A stretch of 32,569 bases of DNA from an uncultured Clostridia bacterium (lineage in GTDB: Bacteria; Bacillota; Clostridia; Lachnospirales; Lachnospiraceae). A program made the translations under genes and the position numbers. Every line of letters begins with the position of its first letter. Position 1 is the first letter of the stretch. Shown here in pieces: positions 15,209 to 24,505 of the stretch. Below the pieces are notes generated by a model, which was given only the letters and a program-made list of their open reading frames with translations, ran no database searches and was not told where the DNA came from. The stretch covers positions 71,113-103,681 of the forward strand of contig CAMIZL010000004.1 of the NCBI GenBank assembly GCA_946403295.1, read 5' to 3'.

Positions 15209-17098
15209 ATGAGTAAGAAAGAAAACAAAACAAAAAACAAGAAGGACATTTCCCGCGGCAGAGCGATAAAGAACAACTTTTTTGCTCTTAGGCTGATCGG
15301 AAAGATATGTCCGGCTTTTGTCATAAACGCCGGCACGGAGATGTTCCTCGGATACTTTGAATGGCTGTTCTACAGTGCGTTCTTTATGAGATATGTCATC
15401 GATTCACTCGATAACGGTGAGCCTTTTTGGCATATCATGAAGTTTGTTATCATCGTAGCGGTCGTCATGTTCTCGATGAACCTCTACGAGCGCATTCTTG
15501 CGGGAAGCTTTTATCCGGTGGCGGGTGCGAAGATCAATAAAGGCTTATACACGAAGCTTTTCAGAAAAGCCAGAAAGGTTGAGCTCGAGTGTTTTGAGGA
15601 CAACGAATTCTATGACAAGTACACGCTTGCCATGGAGAAAGCGGACGAAAGACTCAGCGAGACCGTCAAGGCTCTCTTTAAGACGATCTGCGGAGCGATC
15701 TCGAGTGTTTGCGCATTCTATTTCATGTATCAGGTCGACAAGATCTCGGTGCTTTTTATCATACTCCCGATCATCGGCAACTTTGTCTTCAACAGAAAGA
15801 TAAGCCACCTCGATTATGCGAGAAATAAGGACATGGCGCCTCATAACCGTAGGATCGCCTACATAAACCGTGTTATGTATCTTCCCGAATATGCCAAGGA
15901 AATGCGACTCACGGGAGTGTTTACGCTCATGAAGAAGCAGTACCGTGAGGCGATTGGCGGGCTTGCAGATGTTACGAAAAAGTACACGAAGAAGGCGGTT
16001 CTCCTTCACTGGTGCTATGTTATGTTCACGTTCTCGTTCATCTTTGAGGGACTCCTTATCTACGGCGCATATCGAACGATCTGGGGCGAGACGATGACTC
16101 TTGCCGAGCTTTCGGTCATGACGAGCATGATGGTTTCGACGACATGGATCCTCATCGGATTCACGGACTCGCTTATGGCACTTTTCAGGAACGGACTTTT
16201 TGTTGAATACCTCAGATCGTTCCTCGAGTACAAGGAAAAACTTCCCGAGGACTATGCGGGAGACGATCCCGGAACCAAGATCGAATCCGTTGAATTTAAG
16301 GATGTGTCTTTCGCATATAAGGACAAGACCGTTATCTCACATCTCAACATGAGATTTGACGGCGGCGGGACATATGCGCTCGTCGGACACAACGGTGCCG
16401 GCAAGACGACGATAATCAAGTTGCTACTGCGTTTCTACGACCCGACCGGGGGAGTGATACTCCTCAACGGACGCGACATCCGCGAGTACGACCTTAAAAA
16501 GTACCGTGCGCTTTTCGCGACGGCATTTCAGGACCACAGGATGTTCTCGATGTCCGTAATGGAAAATGTCGTGATGGGCGAAGACATCCCCGAGGACGAA
16601 AAAGAAGCGAAGGTTGTTGAAGCGCTTAAGCTTTCGGGTGCCTACGACAAGGTCATGTCGCTTCCGAAGGGACTTGAAACGACACTCACTCACGAGTTCG
16701 ACGACGAAGGCGCCGTGCTTTCGGGCGGCGAATTCCAGAAGATCGTCGTGGCGCGTGCGTTTGTTAAGGAATGTCCCGTAAAAGTTTTCGACGAGCCCAG
16801 CAGCGCGCTTGATCCGATAGCCGAGGCAACGCTCTTCGACAATATTTATGATTCGTGTAAGGACAATACGCTTATATTCATATCCCACAGACTTTCATCC
16901 GTTCAAAACGCGGACCGCGTTTACCTCCTGTCGGAGGGCACGGTCAAAGAAGTCGGAACGCATGCAGAGCTTATGAAACTTAACGGTCTGTACGCCGATA
17001 TGTACACGAAGCAGGCAAAGAATTATCTTGCGATATCGACTCCCGTGCATAAAAGCGACGCGGATGCGGCCGTTTCCGTGGAAGGGGGTGCTCTGTAA
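15209..17098 (+). CDS. ABC exporter half-transporter, subunit 1 (membrane plus ATPase domains)
   Basis: 629 residues. Residues 20-335 form the membrane domain with about six hydrophobic helices (around 45-65, 75-95, 160-175, 180-195, 265-285, 300-320). The ATPase domain follows: Walker A GHNGAGKTT (393-401), Q-loop Gln441, signature LSGGEFQK (504-511; Glu instead of the usual Gln), Walker B VKVFDEP with catalytic Glu529, and switch His560. The ribosome site is weak (GGATGAG region). The stop TAA shares one base with the ATG of the next gene, implying coupled synthesis and a heterodimer. The substrate is unknown: no peptide precursor, immunity or protease gene is adjacent, so peptide, lipid or drug export are all open. 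Confidence 0.92.
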   Translation: MSKKENKTKNKKDISRGRAIKNNFFALRLIGKICPAFVINAGTEMFLGYFEWLFYSAFFMRYVIDSLDNGEPFWHIMKFVIIVAVVMFSMNLYERILAGSFYPVAGAKINKGLYTKLFRKARKVELECFEDNEFYDKYTLAMEKADERLSETVKALFKTICGAISSVCAFYFMYQVDKISVLFIILPIIGNFVFNRKISHLDYARNKDMAPHNRRIAYINRVMYLPEYAKEMRLTGVFTLMKKQYREAIGGLADVTKKYTKKAVLLHWCYVMFTFSFIFEGLLIYGAYRTIWGETMTLAELSVMTSMMVSTTWILIGFTDSLMALFRNGLFVEYLRSFLEYKEKLPEDYAGDDPGTKIESVEFKDVSFAYKDKTVISHLNMRFDGGGTYALVGHNGAGKTTIIKLLLRFYDPTGGVILLNGRDIREYDLKKYRALFATAFQDHRMFSMSVMENVVMGEDIPEDEKEAKVVEALKLSGAYDKVMSLPKGLETTLTHEFDDEGAVLSGGEFQKIVVARAFVKECPVKVFDEPSSALDPIAEATLFDNIYDSCKDNTLIFISHRLSSVQNADRVYLLSEGTVKEVGTHAELMKLNGLYADMYTKQAKNYLAISTPVHKSDADAAVSVEGGAL

Positions 17099-18882
17099 TG
17101 AAAAGGATACTGCAGAATCATCTCTTCCTTTGGAAGCTTTGTTTTAAAACCTGTCCCGGGTACATGATCTATTATCTGTATGACGGATTCAGGTATCAGA
17201 TGGTCGTGTTTGTCGAGCATGTGCTCGGTATCAGATACGTCCTCAAGTGTGCGGAGCACGGCGAGCCGTTCTGGAAAGCGTTTATGTTCATAGGCATTGT
17301 TCTAATCATAAACATGATCCAGATAATCCCGGACGGATATTTCATACACGGCTGGAGCTTCCGCAGCAAACCGAAGCTTTATGCCGCGCTTAAGAACAAG
17401 ATGTACGAAAAAGCGTCGCAGATCGACCTTTCGTGCTATGACGATCCTGCTTACTACAACGACTTCGTCCTTTCCGTGGCGGAATCGGAGAGCAGTATCG
17501 ACAGGTTCCTCGTGACATGCAATACGCTCATGCAGGGGCTTACCGTTCTGTTTACGACGGGCGTGTTCTTCCTTGTTACGGACGCGACGGGCGTTTTGTT
17601 TGTCCTTGTTTCTTTCGTGCTTCGTTTTGTTATGGCAAAGGTTCTTAACAAGCTTAACTACAAAGTGCGCCTTAAGGTTAACCCGATCGAACGTAAGCGT
17701 AACTACGTGAGCCGTGTTTTCTACCTTAACGATTATGCGAAAGAGCTGAGGCTTCATCCGAGAGTCGGAGATAAGCTCGAGAAGGAATTTGAGGAAGCCA
17801 ACGATGATATAATCAAAGAGCAGAAGAAGGTTGGCAAAAAACGTACCTTCCTTATCTTCTCGAGAGATTATCTTGTCGGCGATTTTATAATGGATGCGCT
17901 TTATATCACATATCTCGTATTCCAGGCTGCAGTAACACACTCGATCGATTACAGTGATGCCGTTATTCTCTTTAACAGAGCGGGATCCTTAAGGGGCGGT
18001 ATGGCAAGAATGGCCGATCTTATCCCTCAGGCACAGGAGAACAGCCTTTATGTCGATAAGATCAGGAAATTCCTTGATTACGAGCCCATTATCAAAGACA
18101 AGGTCGGAGAAGCCGTTCCCACGGAGGGATCCGATATCGTACTTGAGAATGTGACGTTCAGATATAACGAAAAAGCGGATCCCGTCATAAGCGATATCTC
18201 CCTCAGAGTAAAGAGGGGTGAGAAGATCGCGATCGTCGGATATAACGGCGCGGGCAAGACAACTCTTATCAAGCTCCTTATGCGTCTTTACGATCCGGCA
18301 CAGGGGCGTATCGTATACCATGGAAAAGATATCAGAGAATTCAATCCGAAAGAGTATCGTCATCGTATCGGCGTAGTCTTCCAGGATTACCAGCTTTACG
18401 CAGCTTCTCTCGGAGAGAATGTCGTGATGAAGGAGACACAGTCACGGGTTGCGGAAGACGAAGTCGTATCGGCGCTTGAAAAGGCCGGTTTCGGTGAGCG
18501 GTTCAGGACACTTCCGCTTGGCCTCGAAACACAGGTTACCGCGGAATTTGACAAGGACGGTATAAACTTCTCGGGCGGCGAGAGCCAGAAGATCGCCATA
18601 TCGCGTGCATTTTATAAAGATGCCGACATCCTTATCATGGATGAGCCGAGCAGCGCGCTTGATCCTATCGCCGAATACGAACTCAATAAAGCTATGGAGT
18701 CGGCTGCGAAAGGCAAGACCGTGTTCTATATTTCACACAGACTTTCGACGACGCGCGACGCGGACCGTATCATATTGCTTGAGAACGGACGTATCGAGGA
18801 AGAGGGTACACACGAATCACTTCTTGCAATGAACGGTAAATATGCGCAGATGTGGAAAGTTCAGGCGGGACGATATCAATAA
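17098..18882 (+). CDS. ABC exporter half-transporter, subunit 2 (membrane plus ATPase domains)
   Basis: 594 residues. Same layout as its neighbour: membrane domain to about 325, then Walker A GYNGAGKTTL (381-390), VVFQDYQLY Q-loop, signature FSGGESQK, Walker B ILIMDEPSSALDP and SHRLS switch. Both subunits keep a Walker-B Glu, so neither ATP site is obviously degenerate. Both share motifs outside the ATPase such as EHGEPFWK/DNGEPFWH and NRVMYLPEYAKEMRL/SRVFYLNDYAKELRL, which shows a tandem duplication. GAAGGGGGTG upstream gives a good ribosome site. No clear terminator follows, so the transcript may continue for a short way toward cysK. Confidence 0.92.
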   Translation: MKRILQNHLFLWKLCFKTCPGYMIYYLYDGFRYQMVVFVEHVLGIRYVLKCAEHGEPFWKAFMFIGIVLIINMIQIIPDGYFIHGWSFRSKPKLYAALKNKMYEKASQIDLSCYDDPAYYNDFVLSVAESESSIDRFLVTCNTLMQGLTVLFTTGVFFLVTDATGVLFVLVSFVLRFVMAKVLNKLNYKVRLKVNPIERKRNYVSRVFYLNDYAKELRLHPRVGDKLEKEFEEANDDIIKEQKKVGKKRTFLIFSRDYLVGDFIMDALYITYLVFQAAVTHSIDYSDAVILFNRAGSLRGGMARMADLIPQAQENSLYVDKIRKFLDYEPIIKDKVGEAVPTEGSDIVLENVTFRYNEKADPVISDISLRVKRGEKIAIVGYNGAGKTTLIKLLMRLYDPAQGRIVYHGKDIREFNPKEYRHRIGVVFQDYQLYAASLGENVVMKETQSRVAEDEVVSALEKAGFGERFRTLPLGLETQVTAEFDKDGINFSGGESQKIAISRAFYKDADILIMDEPSSALDPIAEYELNKAMESAAKGKTVFYISHRLSTTRDADRIILLENGRIEEEGTHESLLAMNGKYAQMWKVQAGRYQ

Positions 18883-18922
18883 AACCGGAGATACATAGAG
18901 ATCATGAGCAGGAAAAGCAATA

Positions 18923-18939
18923 CCTACCGTATGGGTAGG
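18923..18939. promoter_or_regulatory. Palindrome upstream of cysK, candidate operator
   Basis: CCTACC (18923-18928) and GGTAGG (18934-18939) flank GTATG. It lies about 110 bp before the cysK ATG. Rrf2-type cysteine regulators act on cysK in Firmicutes, but this site was not matched to a known consensus. The rest of 18883-19051 shows no gene. Confidence 0.5.
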
Positions 18940-19051
18940 CAGTAATAACAAAAAACTATCACTGACGATAAGAATCAGAGATTTTTCAAATGCTCATTGT
19001 TATGGTACTATCAGTTCAACAGATAACAAAGTACCGAGGAGGACAACGACT

Positions 19052-19987
19052 ATGAGTGAGATCAAAGAAAACGCACTGGAATTGATCGGCAATACACCGA
19101 TACTTAAACTTAACGGTTATTCAAAGAAGAGAGAGATCACGCAGGCAACCGTACTTGCAAAGCTTGAGTACCTTAATCCGGCGGGATCCGTAAAAGACAG
19201 AGTCGCACTTTCCATGATAGAGGATGCCGAACAGAAAGGCCTCTTAAAACCCGGCGCGACCATCATAGAGCCTACATCGGGCAACACAGGTATAGGACTT
19301 GCCTCAGTTGCGGCAGCAAAGGGTTACAAGGCTATCCTTACACTTCCCGATACGATGAGTGTCGAGAGGAGAAATCTGCTTAAGGCATACGGAGCGCAGA
19401 TCGTTCTTACGGAAGGCGCGAAGGGCATGAAGGGTGCGATAGAAAAGGCCGAAGAACTTAACAAGGAGATCGAGGGATCGATCATACTCGGACAGTTCGT
19501 AAATCCCGCAAATCCCAAGGTACACAGAGAGACTACGGGACCCGAGATCTGGAAACAGACCGAAGGCAAGGTTGATATATTCGTAGCCGGCGTAGGAACC
19601 GGCGGAACGGTTACCGGAGTTGGCGAATACCTCAAGCAGCAAAACCCGTCCGTTAAGGTCATTGCGGTTGAACCCGCAACAAGCCCCGTGCTTTCGAAAG
19701 GCACGTCCGGATCTCACAAGATACAGGGCATCGGCGCCGGATTCGTACCGGATGTTCTCAATACCAAGGTCTATGATGAAGTGATCGCCATAGATAACGA
19801 AGATGCTTTTGCGGAAGGAAAAGCGTTCGCGGTAAGCGAAGGTATCCTTGTGGGTATTTCTTCGGGAGCTGCCCTTAAAGCAGCCGAGATCCTTGCAAAG
19901 AGACCTGAGAATAAGGGAAAGACCATAGTGGTACTTCTTCCCGATTCGGGCGACCGCTATCTCTCGACACCTCTTTTCAATTCTTAA
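19052..19987 (+). CDS. cysK: Cysteine synthase A (O-acetylserine sulfhydrylase)
   Basis: 311 residues, full length for the family. It makes cysteine from O-acetylserine and sulfide with pyridoxal phosphate in the cytosol. Lys48 in NPAGSVKDR is the cofactor lysine; PTSGNTGIG binds the substrate carboxylate, and [11 protein letters not shown] is the phosphate-binding glycine loop. [11 protein letters not shown] and the C-terminal [13 protein letters not shown] are typical of CysK rather than cystathionine beta-synthase. GAGGAGG stands ahead of the ATG. No cysE is adjacent. A terminator follows at 20023. Confidence 0.96.
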   Translation: MSEIKENALELIGNTPILKLNGYSKKREITQATVLAKLEYLNPAGSVKDRVALSMIEDAEQKGLLKPGATIIEPTSGNTGIGLASVAAAKGYKAILTLPDTMSVERRNLLKAYGAQIVLTEGAKGMKGAIEKAEELNKEIEGSIILGQFVNPANPKVHRETTGPEIWKQTEGKVDIFVAGVGTGGTVTGVGEYLKQQNPSVKVIAVEPATSPVLSKGTSGSHKIQGIGAGFVPDVLNTKVYDEVIAIDNEDAFAEGKAFAVSEGILVGISSGAALKAAEILAKRPENKGKTIVVLLPDSGDRYLSTPLFNS

Positions 19988-20022
19988 ACGGAAGGATATG
20001 TTTAAACACATATATGCGTCAT

Positions 20023-20080
20023 AAAAGCTCCCGCCTCTGCCCGGACTCTCAAAAAGCCGGCACCGCGCGGGGGCTTTTTT
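20023..20080 (+). terminator. Terminator after cysK with nested hairpin
   Basis: AAAAGCTCCCGC (20023-20034) pairs with GCGGGGGCTTTT (20067-20078) with one U-G wobble; inside, CCGG pairs with CCGG around an A-rich loop. Six T end the structure. Confidence 0.8.
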
Positions 20081-20205
20081 GCCGACCTGTCCCGTAGAAC
20101 GATTTTTGTTACCGCTTTGGCCTTTGCTCGAAAGAAAAAATTGAATAACGGCCTGAACTGGGTTAAACTTGAAAAAAGATCGAAACACAAAACCGGAGCG
20201 ATAAG

Positions 20206-21180
20206 ATGGATATGACGTTTAAGAAGGCGGAGGAAGTCTGCCGACAATTTGATATCAGCGGGATCATATCCGTTGAACCGACGGATATCGGTCATATCAA
20301 CAGCACACATATCGTGCATACGGAGAAGGGAAAGTTTGTTATGCAGCGTTTGCACGGAGGGCTTTCCGCTTCGAAACTCGAACATAATTACCTGATCTAT
20401 TCGAAAGCCTTTGACGAACATGACTGGCTCTATCCCGTCTGGCGTAAAACCGTCAGGGACGGATACTTTTATACCGATGAAGAAGGCTTCGACTGGAGGA
20501 TATATCCGTTCATAGAAGGTGAGATACTTAGAACTGCGCTTACCAAAGAGGAACTTTACGCATGCGGGCGGGGACTCGCAAAGATGCACATGATCTTTGG
20601 CACCATACAGGATGAACCTCTCGCCGTTTATCCGAATCTTCACAATCTTGCATATCATTATGAAAGATATATGCGTGCCATATGCGCCGGGGAAACGGAA
20701 AGCGGAGGAAGAGCGCGTGATGGGGCGGTGGAGGAGATCATAGCGGCCGACATAAGCGTTATGCTTGAAAAAAAGTCGATTGAAACATCGATCGTTCACG
20801 GTGATACCAAAATCTCGAATCTTTTGTTCGGGAACGGAAATGTTGTGGGATGCCTTGATCTCGATACGTTCATGAAGGGTTCGCTTCGCGAAGACCTGGC
20901 GGATTGTATACGTTCGTGCTGCACGGGAAACGGGCGGTTTGACAGGACCGCGGCAGGACATGTCATGAGCGGATATGCCGGATCGCTTGATGCGGGTCTG
21001 TTCGGAGAGGATCCCTGCGACGAAAAAATGCTGCCCGGCGTGTTTGATAAGATATGTTTTGAACTGGGTCTGAGGTATTATACAGATTTTATATCCGATG
21101 AGAGACATTTTGACGAGAAGTACCCCGGATATCGGCTCGAGAGGGCAAAAAGCCTGCTTTCGCTAAGGTGGAGCGAATAA
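20206..21180 (+). CDS. APH-fold small-molecule kinase (N-acetylhexosamine or homoserine kinase-like)
   Basis: 324 residues. The kinase motifs are intact: GHINSTHIV (nucleotide loop, about 29-37), catalytic VHGDTKISNLLF with His198, Asp200 and Asn205, and the metal-binding CLDLDTFMKGSLREDLADCIRS with Asp218 and Asp220. The GHINSTHIV start and LDLDT followed by an aspartate-rich helix resemble NahK-type N-acetylhexosamine 1-kinases more than antibiotic kinases. GGAG lies 8 bases before the ATG. A polysaccharide deacetylase follows after 105 bp, so a role in salvage of amino sugars fits but is inferred. Homoserine-kinase-like or choline-kinase-like activity cannot be excluded. Confidence 0.8.
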   Translation: MDMTFKKAEEVCRQFDISGIISVEPTDIGHINSTHIVHTEKGKFVMQRLHGGLSASKLEHNYLIYSKAFDEHDWLYPVWRKTVRDGYFYTDEEGFDWRIYPFIEGEILRTALTKEELYACGRGLAKMHMIFGTIQDEPLAVYPNLHNLAYHYERYMRAICAGETESGGRARDGAVEEIIAADISVMLEKKSIETSIVHGDTKISNLLFGNGNVVGCLDLDTFMKGSLREDLADCIRSCCTGNGRFDRTAAGHVMSGYAGSLDAGLFGEDPCDEKMLPGVFDKICFELGLRYYTDFISDERHFDEKYPGYRLERAKSLLSLRWSE

Positions 21181-21285
21181 GGTCACGGTCGAAACATCCG
21201 ATGGATTTTTGGTGATTTTGGTTGTAAAATCGGTGTATAAATGATACTCTCAGTTAGAGTTAAAACAAAAAACGGTGGTGGAAAA

Positions 21286-21981
21286 ATGATAACTGCAATT
21301 CTTACAATTGATGATGTGCCTTCAATGAACACTCCCGCGATCGTGGACTTCCTGAATTCAAAGGGGATCACCGCGGTGATGTTCGCTGTCGGAAAAAATA
21401 TCGAGGAACGATACGACAAAGCCGTATATGCGCTTCAACACGGCATGATCCTCGGGAATCATACATATTCGCATCCCTACATGTCGAAGATCTCTTTTGA
21501 AGAAGCCAAAGAAGAGATCGAGAAGAACGAGAGAGTTCTTGATAAGCTCTATAAGGATGCGGGAGTTGAGAGAAAATACAGACCGTTCCGCTTCCCCTAC
21601 GGAGACAAAGGCGGAGAGAACAGAGGCGCTTTCCAGAAGTACTTTAAGGAGAACGGTTTCAGCAAGCTGAAGGATACGCATCTTCCTTACGAATGGTGGC
21701 GCACCGAGGGTCTGAGCGAGGAGATCGATACATTGTGGACATTCGATTTCGCCGAATACAATATCCGTCTGGGTTCGGGATTTACCGAGGAAGACGTATA
21801 TAAGAGGATAACGGACGATTATCCGATCTACGGCGGGTCGCTTTTTAAGGACGGCAACAACCACATCATTCTTCTTCATGCGCATGATGAAACGGATGAA
21901 CTTGTACCGAAGTATTATGAGAAATTCATAGGTCGTTTACTTGATAATGGCGTTACATTTATTGAACCGGAGTTTATGTGA
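21286..21981 (+). CDS. Polysaccharide deacetylase family protein (NodB/CE4)
   Basis: 231 residues from the ATG at 21286, chosen for GGTGGTGG shortly upstream; an in-frame ATG at 21241 has no clear ribosome site. NodB motifs: LTIDDVPS replaces the usual TFDDGP but keeps the Asp pair, GNHTYSHPYMSKIS holds the metal His residues, RPFRFPYGD is motif 3 and IILLHAHDE is the terminal His motif. There is no signal peptide, so it should act in the cytosol, perhaps on small N-acetylated sugars rather than wall polymer. The last bases overlap the start of the lipoprotein gene (TGATG). Confidence 0.85.
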   Translation: MITAILTIDDVPSMNTPAIVDFLNSKGITAVMFAVGKNIEERYDKAVYALQHGMILGNHTYSHPYMSKISFEEAKEEIEKNERVLDKLYKDAGVERKYRPFRFPYGDKGGENRGAFQKYFKENGFSKLKDTHLPYEWWRTEGLSEEIDTLWTFDFAEYNIRLGSGFTEEDVYKRITDDYPIYGGSLFKDGNNHIILLHAHDETDELVPKYYEKFIGRLLDNGVTFIEPEFM

Positions 21982-22457
21982 TGAAAAAAGTATTTTTGAT
22001 ATTCCTGGTACTGGCGTTGATCTTCGGCACAGTCGGATGCGATTCGGATAAAAAAGATACGAACGACACGGCGACGGAGGTTAAGGAATCGAAGGAAAAG
22101 GCTTTAAATGACGGGACAACGACAGAAACCACGGAGCAGACCGCTTCGGAACCCGTCGTGGCAAAAGATAAGATCGATGACGAACAGGCGCTTGCAGCGG
22201 TAAAGAAATATTGCCGCAGCAACAATCCCGATCTAGAGGAGATTGAAAAAGCCGGAGAGTATCCCGTTTATTGGGAAGTGACTTCGAGCACCGAAGATGA
22301 GATCGTTGTACTGTACAGGTCATACACAGCCGCACAGATCCGCTACTATATCGATCGTGGGACAGGCGACGCGTATGTTACCGAGTTCGTGCCCGGTATC
22401 ACAGACAAAGAGGAACGCACGGACGAAAGCTTTAATATAAAGGATTATATCGATTGA
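21981..22457 (+). CDS. Small lipoprotein of unknown function
   Basis: 158 residues from the ATG at 21981, which overlaps the deacetylase stop; GGAG lies 8 bases upstream, and a GTG one codon earlier is less likely. The signal ends in the lipobox FGTVGC. A Thr/Glu/Lys-rich linker (to about 65) leads to an 80-residue acidic domain with AAVKKYCRSNNPDLEEIEKAG, PVYWEVTSSTEDEIVVLYRSY and IRYYIDRGTGDAYVTEFVPG, a helix followed by a beta meander. The same layout occurs in many clostridial lipoproteins of unknown role. A terminator follows directly. Confidence 0.75.
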   Translation: MKKVFLIFLVLALIFGTVGCDSDKKDTNDTATEVKESKEKALNDGTTTETTEQTASEPVVAKDKIDDEQALAAVKKYCRSNNPDLEEIEKAGEYPVYWEVTSSTEDEIVVLYRSYTAAQIRYYIDRGTGDAYVTEFVPGITDKEERTDESFNIKDYID

Positions 22458-22462
22458 CAAAT

Positions 22463-22490
22463 AAAGTCCCGCCTAAAGCGGGACTTTGTT
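22463..22490. terminator. Convergent bidirectional terminator
   Basis: AAAGTCCCGC (22463-22472) and GCGGGACTTT (22478-22487) form a perfect 10-bp stem with a 5-nt loop. It lies between the convergent lipoprotein and GH9 genes, only 6 bp past one stop and 3 bp before the other, and stops both. Confidence 0.9.
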
Positions 22491-22492
22491 AT

Positions 22493-24229
22493 TTACATCG
22501 CATTAAAGAATGAAGCAACGAAGATAACGGGCGAATTCCAGTAGATCGCGACTTCGTTTGTATCGGCGGAAGGTGTCTCGTCGAGATAGTATTTGGCAGC
22601 GGGCGTGTCACCGAGCCGTTCCTTGGTTTCGGGGTACGTCCATTTTTTGTTTGGCCCGCCGACGATAAAGCCGGGAACCGGAGCATCGACCCCGTCTGCG
22701 CCCGAGGGTCTGTGATGGGGATTTTGGACACTGCGATGTCCGAGACCCGTAACGAACGAGAGGTCGAGAGCGTTAAGACCCAATGAATAATCGATCTGGC
22801 TAAGCGCGCCGTTACGCATGTCCTCTCTGCCCGTGAGCATGAAGTTCACGACCATTGTCATGGCGTTGTTCATAAGGTTTATGACACTGCCCCATACATA
22901 TTCATCGATCCTCAGCGCGGTCCTGTATTTGGAATCGTTGACTTTGTGAAGGACGTCTTCGCTTCTTTTTAGGAAATCTTCTTTGAGCTCGTCATATAAA
23001 ACATGTCCGGCCTTTTCCTTCAGGAAAAACAGGCAGGTCAGGGCACCCAGACCGCCCACGTTTGACCATCCGAATTCTGCGAGGTTGAGACCCAAAAGCT
23101 TCGGAGTATGGAAGAAAGGATATTTTTTGTTGATATATGCTACCGCCTCTTCCTGTTTTATCATCATCTGTCTGAAGACCATGTCTTCGGCGGGAGCCTT
23201 ATCTGCATTTTTTGCGAAGATATAAAGCTTTTCGGCCTCATCGATATATGATCTCTCACCGGTGACCAGATACAGCTCGCACGATGCCCAGAATAATTCG
23301 TCGACAACTCTCGTGTCGTTATAAGGACCCGTGTTTACACCCTTCGGGTTCATATAAGGAACAAAATCCTGATTGGCGATAAGCCACTTGTATCCTTTTA
23401 CGGCTGCATTCAATGCGTTCTCGGAAAATGCGGGATCGAACTTTTTATATGTTCTCGAGGCAAGCGCGAGAACCGCCGTCGCGCCGGCTGTGGCGGTATA
23501 CGAGGGCGGGATTATATATTCGGGATCGGTATCGTCTTCGGGCATTATAAAAGGCGCAAAATGGTCTTTGGTAAGCTTATGATGGAAAGCACCGTCTTCG
23601 CACTGCATTTTGAGGATCCAGTCGAGCTCATAACGCGCTTCGTTCAGAATATCGGGAGTACCGTTGCCGGTTTCGGGGATATTAAGGTCATCCGAGCAAC
23701 CTTCGCTGAACAGGAGATATGAATAAAGCATATGGGCAACGGTCACTGCACCGGGGCTCACATATTTGCCGTAGTCGCCCGCGTCGTGCCAGCCTCCCGT
23801 GATCGTCTTCTTTATCGATCTGTCTTCCCAATCGGTTGCGGGAGCGGTGTGACACGCTTTGTGGGTAAAGAGCCCAGCATATTTTTCCTCGAGCTCGCAG
23901 CCGCAACGCTGGTAATAAAGTCCCTTAATAAGGCTGTTCACCAGTGTCGGGTAGGGTTTGTCCGAAACCTCTATATCAACTGTGTATTCTCCGCTTTTTA
24001 ATGTGTATGAACCGCTTTTGATATCTCCAAGATCTAAAATATATACGTTATCGCCCGAGGCCTCATCAAATGAAAGACCGGGGACAGGGTATTCGGTTAA
24101 AAGATTCCCGCCGTTATCAAAGAGATAAACAGGTTTTTCGTCCAGAACGGCAACATATTTGGGAAGACGTGTCCCGTAGCCGAGCTGGTTGACTCTTATG
24201 GGATTATTGACAGATCCTGCGTTTGACAT
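22493..24229 (-). CDS. Glycoside hydrolase family 9 enzyme, intracellular (cellodextrinase-type)
   Basis: 578 residues. An Ig-like N-terminal domain of the GH9 type spans about 8-90 (NNPIRVNQLGYGT, VYLFDNGGNLL). The catalytic barrel follows: TGGWHDAGDYGKYVSPG with the conserved Asp149 and Asp152, DELFWASCELYLVTGE, the GLGHRSVQNPHHRPSG substrate-binding His segment, and DTNEVAIYWNSP with the likely acid Glu559. There is no signal peptide, carbohydrate-binding module or dockerin, so the enzyme should cleave imported cello-oligosaccharides or related beta-glucans in the cytosol; GH9 exo-glucosaminidases are the alternative. GAGGTG precedes the ATG. It faces the kinase/deacetylase genes but is not in their operon. 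Confidence 0.92.
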   Translation of the reverse strand: MSNAGSVNNPIRVNQLGYGTRLPKYVAVLDEKPVYLFDNGGNLLTEYPVPGLSFDEASGDNVYILDLGDIKSGSYTLKSGEYTVDIEVSDKPYPTLVNSLIKGLYYQRCGCELEEKYAGLFTHKACHTAPATDWEDRSIKKTITGGWHDAGDYGKYVSPGAVTVAHMLYSYLLFSEGCSDDLNIPETGNGTPDILNEARYELDWILKMQCEDGAFHHKLTKDHFAPFIMPEDDTDPEYIIPPSYTATAGATAVLALASRTYKKFDPAFSENALNAAVKGYKWLIANQDFVPYMNPKGVNTGPYNDTRVVDELFWASCELYLVTGERSYIDEAEKLYIFAKNADKAPAEDMVFRQMMIKQEEAVAYINKKYPFFHTPKLLGLNLAEFGWSNVGGLGALTCLFFLKEKAGHVLYDELKEDFLKRSEDVLHKVNDSKYRTALRIDEYVWGSVINLMNNAMTMVVNFMLTGREDMRNGALSQIDYSLGLNALDLSFVTGLGHRSVQNPHHRPSGADGVDAPVPGFIVGGPNKKWTYPETKERLGDTPAAKYYLDETPSADTNEVAIYWNSPVIFVASFFNAM

Positions 24230-24261
24230 GTATACACCTCAGTTCTTTTGTTGTCTAAAAG

Positions 24262-24270
24262 AGTATATCA
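24262..24270 (-). promoter_or_regulatory. Extended -10 promoter of the GH9 gene
   Basis: Read on the minus strand, TGATATACT is an extended -10 (TGN-TATACT) 33 bp upstream of the ATG. No good -35 is present, as is common with extended -10 promoters. Confidence 0.5.
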
Positions 24271-24329
24271 TAAAAGACATGAATATAGATAATACTTTTT
24301 TTGCGCACTTTTTCGCTTTTTGAAGAGCA

Positions 24330-24408
24330 CAACTAACGGTTGCATAACTCGTCAAAATAACACTTGTGATTTAGAGGAGAGAGCGGTAATAATAGGGTAA
24401 TCTATGTT
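24330..24408 (+). promoter_or_regulatory. Candidate regulatory region of the modification-enzyme block, copy A
   Basis: CAAC-N5-GTTG (24330-24342), CACTTG (24361-24366) and GGTAATCT (24396-24403) occur in the same order and exact spacing as at 28607-28685. TTGTGA (24364-24369) and TAATAA (24387-24392) are 17 bp apart and could be a promoter. The rest of 24230-24505 has no gene I can support. Confidence 0.6.
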
Positions 24409-24505
24409 TGAGAGGGACGGAGAGAACATGGATATTTGTATAGCTTAGGTGAACAAGATCACGCATGTTTCCGTGATCCACAGAGAGGAAAGGAGCAAGA
24501 TCAAT

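Noticed and set aside
15209-18882. ABC pair as part of a bacteriocin gene cluster
   Set aside because: No precursor peptide, modification enzyme, protease domain or immunity gene was found next to it.
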